Of a stretch of DNA of 64,000 nt, positions 15,652-25,085 are shown piece by piece. The stretch is from Dasania phycosphaerae (GTDB taxonomy: Bacteria; Pseudomonadota; Gammaproteobacteria; Pseudomonadales; Dasaniaceae). How positions within the stretch are numbered: the first letter of the stretch is position 1; each line of letters opens with the position of its first letter. Both the position numbers and the translations under genes were made by a program. Location: NCBI RefSeq assembly GCF_026891035.1, contig NZ_JAPTGG010000001.1, positions 248,001 through 312,000 on the forward strand, written 5' to 3'. The notes under the pieces are model-generated. The model did no database searches and had not been told where the DNA came from. It saw nothing but the letters and a program-made list of their open reading frames with translations.

Positions 15652-17091
15652 TTACTTCCGCTGTAATTCATACTTACGCATTTTTTCCACCAGCGTGGTG
15701 CGGCGTATTTTAAGGCGCTCGGCGGCGCGGGCGACGACGCCGCAGCTGTCGTCTATGGCTTGCTGGATTAGGCTTTTTTCTAGGTGGGTGAGGTACTCTT
15801 TTAGGTCTATGCCATTAACGGGTAGTAAGGCGGTAGCGTCGGTGTCGACTATGGTGGGCATGCCGCTGCTCTCACCTTTTGGCACGACTAGGTCTTCATT
15901 ACCCGGGTCTACATGGCGGAATTTTTTAGGTAGCTCTTGCACCCCCACCACACCGTAAGGGAACAGTATGGCCATGCGCTCCACCAAGTTGGCCAGCTCG
16001 CGCACATTGCCCGACCACTCGTGGTGGCATAGCGACATTATGGCCGCAGAGTTAAAGCGTATAGAGCCGCGCTTTTCGTTTTCCATGCGGGTGATGAGCT
16101 CGTTAAGCAATATCGGTATATCTTCTACCCGTTCGCGCAGGGCAGGCATCTCTATGGGGAAAACGTTGAGGCGGTAATACAAATCTTCCCTAAAGCCGCC
16201 CTCGTCTATCATTTTTTCCAGGTCGCGATGGGTGGCGGCGATAACACGCACATCTGCCTTAATGGTTTTATTACCCCCTACCCGCTCGTAGCTGCGCTCT
16301 TGCAGGGCACGTAAGATTTTGACCTGCATATCCAGCGGCATATCGCCAATTTCATCTAAAAACAGGGTGCCGCCTTGGGCCATTTCAAATCGCCCGGCCC
16401 GTGAAGTAACGGCACCGGTAAAAGCGCCTTTTTCGTGGCCGAATAATTCACTCTCTAATAATTCGCGCGGGATGGCGCCGCAGTTAACCGGCACAAAGGG
16501 CTTATCTCTGCGGCTGGAGTTGTAGTGTAAGGTTCTTGCTACTACCTCTTTACCAGTACCGGATTCCCCCGTTACTAATACGGTGACCTCTTTATCGGCC
16601 ACTTGGGTAATCATTTCGCGCACCCGCTGTAGCTCGCGGCTATTGCCTACTAGGCTGCGAAATAATTGCACATCGCGCTGGCGTACCCGGCCGGCGCGTA
16701 TATCGTATTGCTCGCGATAGACTTGCGCGCGATGCAAGGAGTCCATAAAGCTGTTATAGCTAGGCGGAAAGCTAAGCTGGGCAATAACGATATGCTTTAG
16801 CTCTTCATCCTCTACGCTATCGAGCTTGTGCTCGCCTAGTAAAATAACGGGGCAGGATATATCCCATTGCCTAGCCTCAGCCAGGCGCTGCGCCAAAGGC
16901 TCACGGCTATTGTCACCCAGTATTAGGGCTTTGATTTTACCGCTATCGGCTTGGTCTTTGGCGATTAAGGCCTGCCATTGCTCGCCGGTGTAGCTAAACG
17001 GGTTATCACCCAAAAAATCTAATATGACGGTGGCGTCATGCCTACGCTGCTCATTGTCATCAACAACAATAACGCTATTTTCTTCCCACAT
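15652..17091 (-). CDS. fleQ: Flagellar master regulator FleQ (FlrA type)
   Basis: A 479-residue sigma-54 activator at the top of the flagellar cascade; in Pseudomonas it also binds c-di-GMP and controls exopolysaccharide genes. The N-terminal FleQ domain begins MWEENSVIVVDDNEQRRHDA and is receiver-like without an obvious phosphorylation site. The AAA+ domain has Walker A GESGTGKE (175-182), GAFTGA (222-227) and LFLDEIGD (243-250). The C-terminal helix-turn-helix is VARAAERLKIRRTTLVEKMRKYE. SYNSFMDSLHRAQVYRE before the AAA+ domain is characteristic of FleQ. A terminator follows. It is transcribed independently of fleSR. Confidence 0.95.
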   Translation of the reverse strand: MWEENSVIVVDDNEQRRHDATVILDFLGDNPFSYTGEQWQALIAKDQADSGKIKALILGDNSREPLAQRLAEARQWDISCPVILLGEHKLDSVEDEELKHIVIAQLSFPPSYNSFMDSLHRAQVYREQYDIRAGRVRQRDVQLFRSLVGNSRELQRVREMITQVADKEVTVLVTGESGTGKEVVARTLHYNSSRRDKPFVPVNCGAIPRELLESELFGHEKGAFTGAVTSRAGRFEMAQGGTLFLDEIGDMPLDMQVKILRALQERSYERVGGNKTIKADVRVIAATHRDLEKMIDEGGFREDLYYRLNVFPIEMPALRERVEDIPILLNELITRMENEKRGSIRFNSAAIMSLCHHEWSGNVRELANLVERMAILFPYGVVGVQELPKKFRHVDPGNEDLVVPKGESSGMPTIVDTDATALLPVNGIDLKEYLTHLEKSLIQQAIDDSCGVVARAAERLKIRRTTLVEKMRKYELQRK

Positions 17092-17321
17092 GGGTTATTA
17101 ACCTTATTAATGAGTAGCCCCAGTGCCCGCAGAGTACGCGCACTAAGACCTATACTAAACTTGAAGCGATGGGCTATTACTGAACACGGGCTGCCGGGTT
17201 TTTAACCCATTATCATTTATCGGTGGCAACCTGTGTTTATGACGGGCAGTAAAGCGTAATACGCCATGCCAGTCAATTTAATGACACACTATTTTTGGAA
17301 ATTTCGGTGCTGATTAGTAAA

Positions 17322-19514
17322 TTAATTGGCACTAATGACTGACACGGGCTGGGCTTGGCGGTTCTTTAGCCACTCGGTAACATCATCCGCCGACATAGGC
17401 CTGCAGTAGTAATAGCCCTGAACTTCGTCACACTCTAGGGCTTTAATGACCTCCAGCTCCTCTTCGCTCTCTACCCCTTCAGCAACCACATTAAAGTTTA
17501 GGGTATGCGATAGGTTAGTCACCGCTGATACGATGGCGGCTTTATCGGAGCCTAGGGTAATGTCTTGCACAAAACAGCGATCGATTTTTATGGTGTCTAT
17601 GGGGAAGCGCGTAATGTAACTCAAGGACGAATAGCCGGTACCAAAGTCATCCAGCGCTATAGAAACCCCCTCACTACGCAGCACCGCCACGATATTGCTG
17701 ATATTGGGGTCGGCCATTAACACCCCTTCTGTCATTTCCAGCTCTAAGCTGCTGGCTGGCAGGCCGGTGCGTTTTAAGACTTTGCGTACTAAATCGATAA
17801 TATTTTTTTCTTTAAACTGCCTAGCGGCAACATTAACCGCCATTTTGGCTGTTACCAGGCCCTCATCCAACCACAGCTTGGCCTGTTCACAGGCGGTTTC
17901 CAGTACCCAAGTGCCCAGCTCTACAATTTGCCCAGTATCCTCGGCCACGGAAATAAATTGGTCGGGGGGTACCATGCCTTTAACGGGGTGAAACCAACGT
18001 ACCAAGGCCTCAAAGCCACAGACGCTTTGATCATGAGTTGATATTTTAGGCTGGTAATACAGCTGAAATTCGTTGTTATCTAAGGCCCTACGCAAGTCCC
18101 CTTGGATGGATAAATGGCTGGAGACTTTCGCCACCAATTCACCGCTGTACTGGCGTATTTCGTTGCGCCCTTCGGCCTTGGCCTCATGCAGGGCTAAATC
18201 AGCCTGCTGGATCACCGTTTCGGCGGGGCTGCTGCCCGATTCTGAAAACGCATAGCCTATGCTAGCGGTAACAAAAAGCTCTTGGCCACGGTAAATAAAG
18301 GCCTGCTGAAAGCTGGCTTTAACTTTGGCAGCAAAGTCCGCGACGTGATGACTCTGCCTGTCCACCAAGGGCAATATGGCGATAAAGGTATCGGAGGCGA
18401 TGCGCCCCACAATATCGCTGTCTGCAGCATTAATGGTTTCTTTGGTGGTGGAAAGATTTTCTAATACCACTTCAGGTGAGGCGACCTTAAACATCATCTT
18501 GAGGCGTTCGGTTAGCTGCAATAGCACCTCATCGCCTGCGCCATGCCCCATGGAGTTATTGATACGGCTAAACAAGTCTAGATCTAAGGTCATCACCGCT
18601 ACGCATTTGCCGTTAACATGGGCGCGGGGTATGGCCTGATCTAGCATGGGCTCTAATAGCGAACGGTTAGGCAGGCTGGTAAGCCTGTCAAAATAAGCCA
18701 GCCGCAGTATCTCTTTTTCGTATTCTTTACGGGCGGTAATGTCTATACCCAAGCCCAGCATATGACTTTCGTTGTGGCGCTCATCGCGCATCAGCTTTAA
18801 ATGCAGCTCTATGTAATGCACCTGCCCCTTTGGCGTGACAAAGCGATGCTCTATGCGGGCCTCTTTGCGCTGCTTAATCGCTCTGGCTACCGCGGCCTCT
18901 ACCCACTCCCTGTCGTCGGGGTGGCAGTGTTTATCTAGTAAGGCTTTATCGTCGGGACTACAGGATGCCCCCAACTCATAGAGGCTGAACATTTCATTGG
19001 AAATGCTAAAACGCTCTCTATCGAAGTCATATTCCCAATAACCTAGCCTGGCAATAAGCTGAGCGTTTTCTAGCGATTGCGTGCTTACCCGCAGCTGATC
19101 CATCATCGCCCTAGAGCGTAGGTGGTAGCGTATGCGGTGTATTAACATACTGTGATTGATGGGCTTGGTGAAAAAGTCGGTGGACCCCACCTCATAGGCG
19201 CGGTTAATAGAATCCACATCATCAAGGCCAGTTAGCATTAGCACTGGCAGGTAGTAGCCTCTAGGATGTGAGCGCAGCTCACGGCAGACATCAAAGCCAT
19301 CGGTATCGGGCAGCAAGGCATCCAATAGCACTAAATCAGGCTGATAGGTCTCTACCGACTCCAGCACCACACCACCACAGTCCACTGCCACAACATCAAA
19401 ATCAGCATTACGCAGTATTTTGCTGACTAATTGGCGTTCAACAGGGTTATCTTCTACAACGAGAATAATGGGACGATCTTGTTCGCTGGTAGGCGGATGA
19501 GTGGTATCTACCAA
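17322..19514 (-). CDS. REC-PAS-GGDEF-EAL protein, likely c-di-GMP phosphodiesterase
   Basis: A 730-residue response regulator. The receiver domain (about 15-130) has phospho-acceptor D65. It is followed by a PAS domain (about 150-262), a GGDEF-fold domain (about 275-455) and an EAL domain (about 475-715). The cyclase signature is replaced by ASDTF (373-377), so cyclase activity is unlikely. The EAL domain keeps FEALVRW (501-507), DDFGTGYSS, KIDRCF and AEGVE, so hydrolysis of c-di-GMP is expected. The start is TTG at 19514 behind AGGGG. Its place beside fleQ, whose product senses c-di-GMP in relatives, suggests a role in the motile/sessile decision. Confidence 0.88.
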   Translation of the reverse strand: MVDTTHPPTSEQDRPIILVVEDNPVERQLVSKILRNADFDVVAVDCGGVVLESVETYQPDLVLLDALLPDTDGFDVCRELRSHPRGYYLPVLMLTGLDDVDSINRAYEVGSTDFFTKPINHSMLIHRIRYHLRSRAMMDQLRVSTQSLENAQLIARLGYWEYDFDRERFSISNEMFSLYELGASCSPDDKALLDKHCHPDDREWVEAAVARAIKQRKEARIEHRFVTPKGQVHYIELHLKLMRDERHNESHMLGLGIDITARKEYEKEILRLAYFDRLTSLPNRSLLEPMLDQAIPRAHVNGKCVAVMTLDLDLFSRINNSMGHGAGDEVLLQLTERLKMMFKVASPEVVLENLSTTKETINAADSDIVGRIASDTFIAILPLVDRQSHHVADFAAKVKASFQQAFIYRGQELFVTASIGYAFSESGSSPAETVIQQADLALHEAKAEGRNEIRQYSGELVAKVSSHLSIQGDLRRALDNNEFQLYYQPKISTHDQSVCGFEALVRWFHPVKGMVPPDQFISVAEDTGQIVELGTWVLETACEQAKLWLDEGLVTAKMAVNVAARQFKEKNIIDLVRKVLKRTGLPASSLELEMTEGVLMADPNISNIVAVLRSEGVSIALDDFGTGYSSLSYITRFPIDTIKIDRCFVQDITLGSDKAAIVSAVTNLSHTLNFNVVAEGVESEEELEVIKALECDEVQGYYYCRPMSADDVTEWLKNRQAQPVSVISAN

Positions 19515-19771
19515 AGTAATGCCCCTAGTTTATTATCCATATATACAGTTAAGCCGGTTTATATCAAAAATCAACAACTTGCCGCCCTCTAGAACAGCTT
19601 GCATAATTAGAAAACAACGGTGCTTACATCATGGTAATTACCAGCACTTGCATCTTACCGATAATTCCTCATGAAGCAAATGACCTTCCCTTCGGAAAAA
19701 CAGGTATAGTAATTGCTTAATAAGAAAAAGCATCTTGCAAAATAGCGCTAAAACGTCAAAAGAGTGATTAT

Positions 19772-22279
19772 ATGAGCCACCAAGAACCCAGCCTTCCATT
19801 AGCAATTACTACCAATCAGTTTGGTGAACAATATTTACCCTCTATCAATAAAAACGTTTTCACTAGCCATGGCTCAAAACATGCTTTTCAGAAGCAATTT
19901 AAAAATGAGCTTTGGGAAACAGGAACCTTCCACATTATTGTAGGAACTGACTCAGGGTTATTAATAAAATACATTATCGAACACGGCATCCCTGAAGATT
20001 CCAGGTTCTTATTTATTGAGCCCAATAGCCTAATAGACACCATCAAAACCCTTGTTCCTGATTTAGAACAATACAGTAATCAACTAATACTATGCACCCC
20101 AGATGAATGGGAGGAAAAAACTGTTGATCTAGACATTGACCCCTACATACTAGACAACACCTTGCGACTCACTAAGTCCATTGCCGCTTTTGACCCCACG
20201 CTAGAAGAATACGAGCGATTAAATATAGAAATTAATAACAAATTAGAATCTACCGTTTACGCGATCAAAATCACTGACACCAGCGCTCGCTTTATTTCTC
20301 ACCAATTAAAGCTTATTTCAGAAAATTACAACCCGTTTTATTTACTTAATGGTAAATTCAAAAATAAAACCTGTATCATTCTTGGTGGCGGCCCCTCTTT
20401 AGACAATCACCTACCCTGGATTAGGGACAATAAAGAAAACTTGGTAATTATAGCCGTATCCAGAATAGCTAAAGAAATACTCAATGCAGGGATAATCCCT
20501 CACATGGTATTTTCAGTCGATCCCGACATTGTGAGTTTTGACCTAGCCAAAAAACTTTTCACCCTTCCAGAAAAGGTTTTATTTGTCTATTCAAATCATG
20601 CTAACGCAGAACTCATTTCACAATGGCATGGCAAATGCGCCTATTTGGGGCCAAGATACCCTTGGGAAAGCAAGAATGAAAAAGAAAATATCATGCCCCA
20701 TGGACCAACAGTAACAAACACAGCGCTTATGGCCGCCGTCAACATAGGCTTTAAAAGAGTGTTATTAGCTGGTGTAGATTTATGTTATTCAAAAAATGGC
20801 GTTACTCATACAAAAGGAAGCGAAGAAGCTGATGCCGGCCCATTCCTAAGTAATGAGGGGCAGTGGGTAGAAACCTATGAAGGGGAGAAAGCATTCACTG
20901 ACATGCAATTTGTTTATGCAACAAAGCTACTAAAAGGACAGGCTGAATATGCCAAAGAGAACGGCACAGAACTTATAAATCTGTCAGAAACCGCAGTAAA
21001 AATTAAAAACATAGCCCACATAAAGCCTGAAAACATTGAATTTGAAGCAGTTGAAGATAGCATATGGGACATTATTGACAAACACATACCTAGCTATTGC
21101 CCCACAACAAACAAATCTGACAATTTAACTGTTATTCGAGAAATAGAAAAACACATTAACATAATTGGTGAAATTGAATCCTTAGCAAAAGACGCACTTA
21201 AAGAAAACCAACAGCTTTTCAAAAAGAACAAAGACAATGAATTCAACAAAAAAACAAATATAAAATTAGCAAAAATACATAAAAAACTCAGCGAAAAATA
21301 CCCATCAGAAACCGCTCTACTTCAATCTTACGGATCTATTTTTTTTAGAGAATTCATTAAACCAGCAGTAACAGAAGATTGGAAAGAAAAAGAATTAGAA
21401 TTAAGCAGAAATCTTTATTACAACGCAATAATAGAATCCATTACAGAATTCAGAAAGCTGTTAAAGAAAACACTCAAAAGAACCCAATCCAGAGTTGCCG
21501 AAGAAAAATCACCTGTAGACTTAAGCCATTCAATAAAACAATGGCAAGAGGACGGACAGCCTGGCAGATCCAAATTATGGATTACGAGACATCAAGAAGA
21601 GTACAAAAATCTTGACGAGGATACAAAAAAACAACTACAAGACATGGTCGAGGACTTTGAAAAGATACTGGTTACAGAGAACATGGAGTGGCGAAATGAG
21701 TGTAAAAAATCCACCTCTTTAGACGGCGTCAGAGCTAAACTTGATAAAATGATGCTACAAAAGAACAAAGAAGGCTTAATAAATATGCGAGAAGCTTTAA
21801 GTCAGCTCAAAAATCAAAATGAGCAAGCGGTTTCTTTACAACACTTATGTTCAGGCTACATATTAGCCATTGAAGGTAAAAGCCAAGCCTCGCTCGATGA
21901 ACTTGAAAAAGTACTCGAAGAAGAAACCCAAGAACAAGCACTTAAGGTAATGTTAACACTAAGCATAGATTTACTAGAAAAAGATAAAGCAGAAACAGCC
22001 CTAGAAAGACTATCCGAAAAATCACAAATGTTCACGCCACATTACGCGGAATTTTTAAAACTACAAAACAAATATGAAAAGTCAATATTTACATATACAG
22101 AATATTTAAAAGACTACCCCGATGACATACCTGTTTGGTTCTCACTAGGCAAACTTTACCATGAAATAAATGAAATAGAATTAGCAAGCATGGTGTTTGA
22201 CCATATCATAGAACATGACCCAAGCAATGAAGCCGCTCAAAGTTACGTTGAAAAAATCAGGCAGTCAACAATTTCCTAA
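19772..22279 (+). CDS. DUF115/Maf-type flagellin glycosylation protein with C-terminal TPR-like region
   Basis: An 835-residue protein of the motility-associated factor type, thought to transfer nonulosonic acids to flagellin in the cytoplasm. The DUF115 domain starts near 195 with CIILGGGPSLDNHLPWI (GGGPSL 205-210) and continues with IIPHMVFSVDPD (241-252). Positions about 400-670 are Lys/Glu-rich and helical. Repeats resembling TPRs (YTEYLKDYPDDIPVWFSLGKLYHEINE) lie at about 760-830. Composition is AT-rich compared with fleQ. A shorter paralogue is encoded at 40768-42051 beyond the flagellins. Confidence 0.88.
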   Translation: MSHQEPSLPLAITTNQFGEQYLPSINKNVFTSHGSKHAFQKQFKNELWETGTFHIIVGTDSGLLIKYIIEHGIPEDSRFLFIEPNSLIDTIKTLVPDLEQYSNQLILCTPDEWEEKTVDLDIDPYILDNTLRLTKSIAAFDPTLEEYERLNIEINNKLESTVYAIKITDTSARFISHQLKLISENYNPFYLLNGKFKNKTCIILGGGPSLDNHLPWIRDNKENLVIIAVSRIAKEILNAGIIPHMVFSVDPDIVSFDLAKKLFTLPEKVLFVYSNHANAELISQWHGKCAYLGPRYPWESKNEKENIMPHGPTVTNTALMAAVNIGFKRVLLAGVDLCYSKNGVTHTKGSEEADAGPFLSNEGQWVETYEGEKAFTDMQFVYATKLLKGQAEYAKENGTELINLSETAVKIKNIAHIKPENIEFEAVEDSIWDIIDKHIPSYCPTTNKSDNLTVIREIEKHINIIGEIESLAKDALKENQQLFKKNKDNEFNKKTNIKLAKIHKKLSEKYPSETALLQSYGSIFFREFIKPAVTEDWKEKELELSRNLYYNAIIESITEFRKLLKKTLKRTQSRVAEEKSPVDLSHSIKQWQEDGQPGRSKLWITRHQEEYKNLDEDTKKQLQDMVEDFEKILVTENMEWRNECKKSTSLDGVRAKLDKMMLQKNKEGLINMREALSQLKNQNEQAVSLQHLCSGYILAIEGKSQASLDELEKVLEEETQEQALKVMLTLSIDLLEKDKAETALERLSEKSQMFTPHYAEFLKLQNKYEKSIFTYTEYLKDYPDDIPVWFSLGKLYHEINEIELASMVFDHIIEHDPSNEAAQSYVEKIRQSTIS

Positions 22280-22318
22280 CTGTAATTTATCGCAGCTCTT
22301 GAACCAAGGTAATTAAAG

Positions 22319-23050
22319 GTGACCCCATTGGTAGACCAAACAAATGAATTCATAAAAGAATCCAAAAGATACGTTGAGAGTTATCTAAATATAAACACCG
22401 AGGATTATTCTTTTACCGAAGAGCCGCTACCAGACAACTTCTCTCCAACATCAATATTGGATGTTGGCTGCGGTAATGGCAAAGCATTATCTTCGCTGTG
22501 CCAGCGTTACACTTGCACAGGAACAGGGGTAGAACCGTCAAAAGAAGCCGTTGCTTTATTAAATAAAAAATACGCATCCACTGAGCATTTAAACTTTACA
22601 CAGGCCAGCAGCCATCAACTTCCCTTTGATACAGACTCCTTCGACCTTGTCGTCATGTGGTCAGCATTGCATTGGGTAGGGAGAAATGAATACCTACAAA
22701 CCCTAGGGGAACTGCTAAGGGTATGCAAAAAGCATTTAATCATCATGGACTTTATTGCCAAAAAAGATTACAGAACTCTATACTCACACGACGAAAGGCT
22801 ATACACCTATAAAATGGACTTTGAGCCTATAATAATGGCCTCTGGCATAGCCAATAAAATAGGCTCCTCATGTTGGTGGGTGGACCCAAAAACTGGTGTT
22901 AAGACTGCGATATCCGAACAGGACATCAACACATTTAAGCACAACCCTTTAAATTACTATGCTAGAAAAATGGTTATATTTGAAAAGCAATACGCTTATC
23001 TTGAGACATATCCTGAAGAGTATTTCACCACCCCCACAAAAACAGAATAA
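22319..23050 (+). CDS. Class I SAM-dependent methyltransferase
   Basis: A 243-residue protein. The SAM-binding motif ILDVGCGNGKALSSL (about 45-59) is followed by an acidic strand end and LPFDTDSFDLVVMWSALHWV (about 101-120), the Methyltransf_11 pattern. The start is GTG behind AAAGG, 39 bases after the DUF115 gene and probably in the same transcript. It may methylate the sugar or the glycosylated flagellin, but the substrate is not readable. It is convergent with gmd, with 19 bases between the stops. Confidence 0.85.
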   Translation: MTPLVDQTNEFIKESKRYVESYLNINTEDYSFTEEPLPDNFSPTSILDVGCGNGKALSSLCQRYTCTGTGVEPSKEAVALLNKKYASTEHLNFTQASSHQLPFDTDSFDLVVMWSALHWVGRNEYLQTLGELLRVCKKHLIIMDFIAKKDYRTLYSHDERLYTYKMDFEPIIMASGIANKIGSSCWWVDPKTGVKTAISEQDINTFKHNPLNYYARKMVIFEKQYAYLETYPEEYFTTPTKTE

Positions 23051-23069
23051 ATTCTCAGCCCCAAACAAC

Positions 23070-24137
23070 TTAAGGCTTTTCAGACTCCATATCCGCAGCC
23101 ATCATGTCGTTTACCAATGATTGCAAATCATATTTAGGCTCCCAACCTAATAAGGATTTTGCCTTGCTTGCATCACCTACCAAGGCATCCACCTCAGTAG
23201 GCCGGTAATAACGCTTATCGACAGTGACCACAACATCGCCTACAGCAAAGCCTTGTAGCGGATGCTCCATAGATGAAATTTTAGCGACTTCGTCAACACC
23301 AGCACCTTCAAAAGCTAACTCAATACCAATATAACGAAAAGCCAATACCACAAAATCTCTAACCGAAGCTGGCACACCTGTCGCAATAACAAAATCATCT
23401 GGCTCATTATGCTGGAGAATACGCCACATGGCGTCCACATAATCTTTTGCATGCCCCCAATCTCGAATCGCATTGAGGTTACCTAACACCAAGGTTTTCT
23501 GTAGGCCATGAGCCATTTTACTAACAGCTCTGGTAACCTTTCGTGTTAAAAATATTTCACCACGCAAAGGACTCTCGTGATTAAACAAAATGCCATTGCT
23601 AGCAAAAATACCATAAGCTTCACGATAGTTAACCGTTATCCAATAAGCATAAATTTTAGCCACGCCATAAGGGCTACGTGGGTAAAAAGGTGTAGTCTCT
23701 GTTTGAGGAGTTTCAAGTACCTTCCCATACAGCTCGCTAGTGCTTGCCTGATAAACACGGGTTTTATCTTCCATGTTAAGCAGCTTGACAGCTTCCAGCA
23801 ATCTTAAAGTACCCAGGCCATCCGCGTTGGCAGTATACTCAGGTGTATCAAAACTAACATGCACATGACTCATAGCTGCCAGATTATAAATCTCATCTGG
23901 CTTAATTTTATTGATAAGACCAATAATACTTGTTGAATCCGTCATATCCCCATAGTGTAAAAAAAGATTTTTACCCAATCCAGACCGATCCTCGATTAAG
24001 TCATCAATCCTCGCCGTATTAAATAGCGATACACGGCGCCTAAGACCATGAACCTGGTATCCCTTTTCCAACAAAAATTCCGCCAAATAAGCTCCATCTT
24101 GACCCGTTATACCTGTTATCAATGCAACCTTATTCAT
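23070..24137 (-). CDS. gmd: GDP-mannose 4,6-dehydratase
   Basis: An extended short-chain dehydrogenase that converts GDP-mannose to GDP-4-keto-6-deoxymannose, the precursor of GDP-fucose, GDP-rhamnose and GDP-perosamine. The 355 residues include the NAD(P) motif GITGQDG (9-15), TSELYG (133-138) and the catalytic pair Y157/K161, with FNHESPLRGEIFLTRK as in Gmd. It is the last gene of the glycan operon and directly abuts the preceding dehydrogenase gene. No fcl, rmd or per gene of recognisable type follows, so the finishing enzyme is probably the neighbouring SDR. Confidence 0.93.
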   Translation of the reverse strand: MNKVALITGITGQDGAYLAEFLLEKGYQVHGLRRRVSLFNTARIDDLIEDRSGLGKNLFLHYGDMTDSTSIIGLINKIKPDEIYNLAAMSHVHVSFDTPEYTANADGLGTLRLLEAVKLLNMEDKTRVYQASTSELYGKVLETPQTETTPFYPRSPYGVAKIYAYWITVNYREAYGIFASNGILFNHESPLRGEIFLTRKVTRAVSKMAHGLQKTLVLGNLNAIRDWGHAKDYVDAMWRILQHNEPDDFVIATGVPASVRDFVVLAFRYIGIELAFEGAGVDEVAKISSMEHPLQGFAVGDVVVTVDKRYYRPTEVDALVGDASKAKSLLGWEPKYDLQSLVNDMMAADMESEKP

Positions 24138-25085
24138 TTATGTAGACCTTTTTTCGTCATTATTATCAACAACATCCTTAACCAGTTGCTTAACAAAGCT
24201 TTCGAAACTACGAGTGTATCGCCACCCTGTGCACTCATATATCTTCTTAGTCTCACCAATATATATAGGATGCTCCGTATTGAGAGACCCAGAAATTTCC
24301 ACACATAACTCATAGTCAAGATTAAAACATTCAAGCACTATACGAGTGAATTCCTCTACACTATGCGCTTCACCGCTAGCAATATTAAAGTTGCCAGAGG
24401 AAGAAAGCTGCATCACTTCATAGACAGCCTCCATATAATCCGGTGCGTAGCCCCAGTCCACCTTAGCCATGGGATTTGCTATTTTAATTTTTTCTGACCC
24501 TGAGGCTTTCTGCAAATTAATAGCCGACTTAATAATACTTTTCGTTAAAAACCTATCATCTCGATAATGCGACTCATGATTAAACATAATGCCTACGGTA
24601 ACAAACAAGCTAAAGTGATCTCTATAATATTCAGCTATCTCAGAGGCGGCCACCTTCGATATTGCATAAACATTTTTTGGCCGAAAAGGATCTGACTCAG
24701 AAAGCTTAGCCTGCGGCACATCGCCATACATATGGGAAGACCCGGCATAAAAAACCTTAGTGCTAGCTGCATGGACCCTGACAGCCTCTAAAACCTGTGA
24801 AAACAATAAAGTATTGACCTTAAAACTAGACTGAATCAAATCTAAAGGTGTATCAAGTACATCCGATGATGAATTATGGTAAGCGGCAAAATAATATAAA
24901 CATGACACATTTTCAGCGACTAATATCTGCGTTAAACGCGTGATAAGGCAGAAATCTTTCTCTATAGGCTGACCTTCAACACCCTCCCTTTCAAAACCTA
25001 TAACGCGATAGCCTTTGCTAAGCAATAACTTCGACAACAGCTTACCATCCTGACCAGCGCTACCTATAATAACGGCTACTGACAT
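24138..25085 (-). CDS. NAD-dependent sugar dehydratase/epimerase, Gmd-like SDR
   Basis: A 315-residue extended SDR. It has GSAGQDG (8-14) and Y140/K144 (YAISK), with MFNHESHYRDDRFLTKSI closely following the Gmd pattern. It is shorter than Gmd, and the arginine-rich loop after the second strand is absent, so it could be a 4-reductase or a related GDP-sugar dehydratase. It overlaps the upstream methyltransferase stop by one base (TAATG) and abuts gmd. The two SDRs may act in sequence on GDP-mannose. Confidence 0.82.
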   Translation of the reverse strand: MSVAVIIGSAGQDGKLLSKLLLSKGYRVIGFEREGVEGQPIEKDFCLITRLTQILVAENVSCLYYFAAYHNSSSDVLDTPLDLIQSSFKVNTLLFSQVLEAVRVHAASTKVFYAGSSHMYGDVPQAKLSESDPFRPKNVYAISKVAASEIAEYYRDHFSLFVTVGIMFNHESHYRDDRFLTKSIIKSAINLQKASGSEKIKIANPMAKVDWGYAPDYMEAVYEVMQLSSSGNFNIASGEAHSVEEFTRIVLECFNLDYELCVEISGSLNTEHPIYIGETKKIYECTGWRYTRSFESFVKQLVKDVVDNNDEKRST

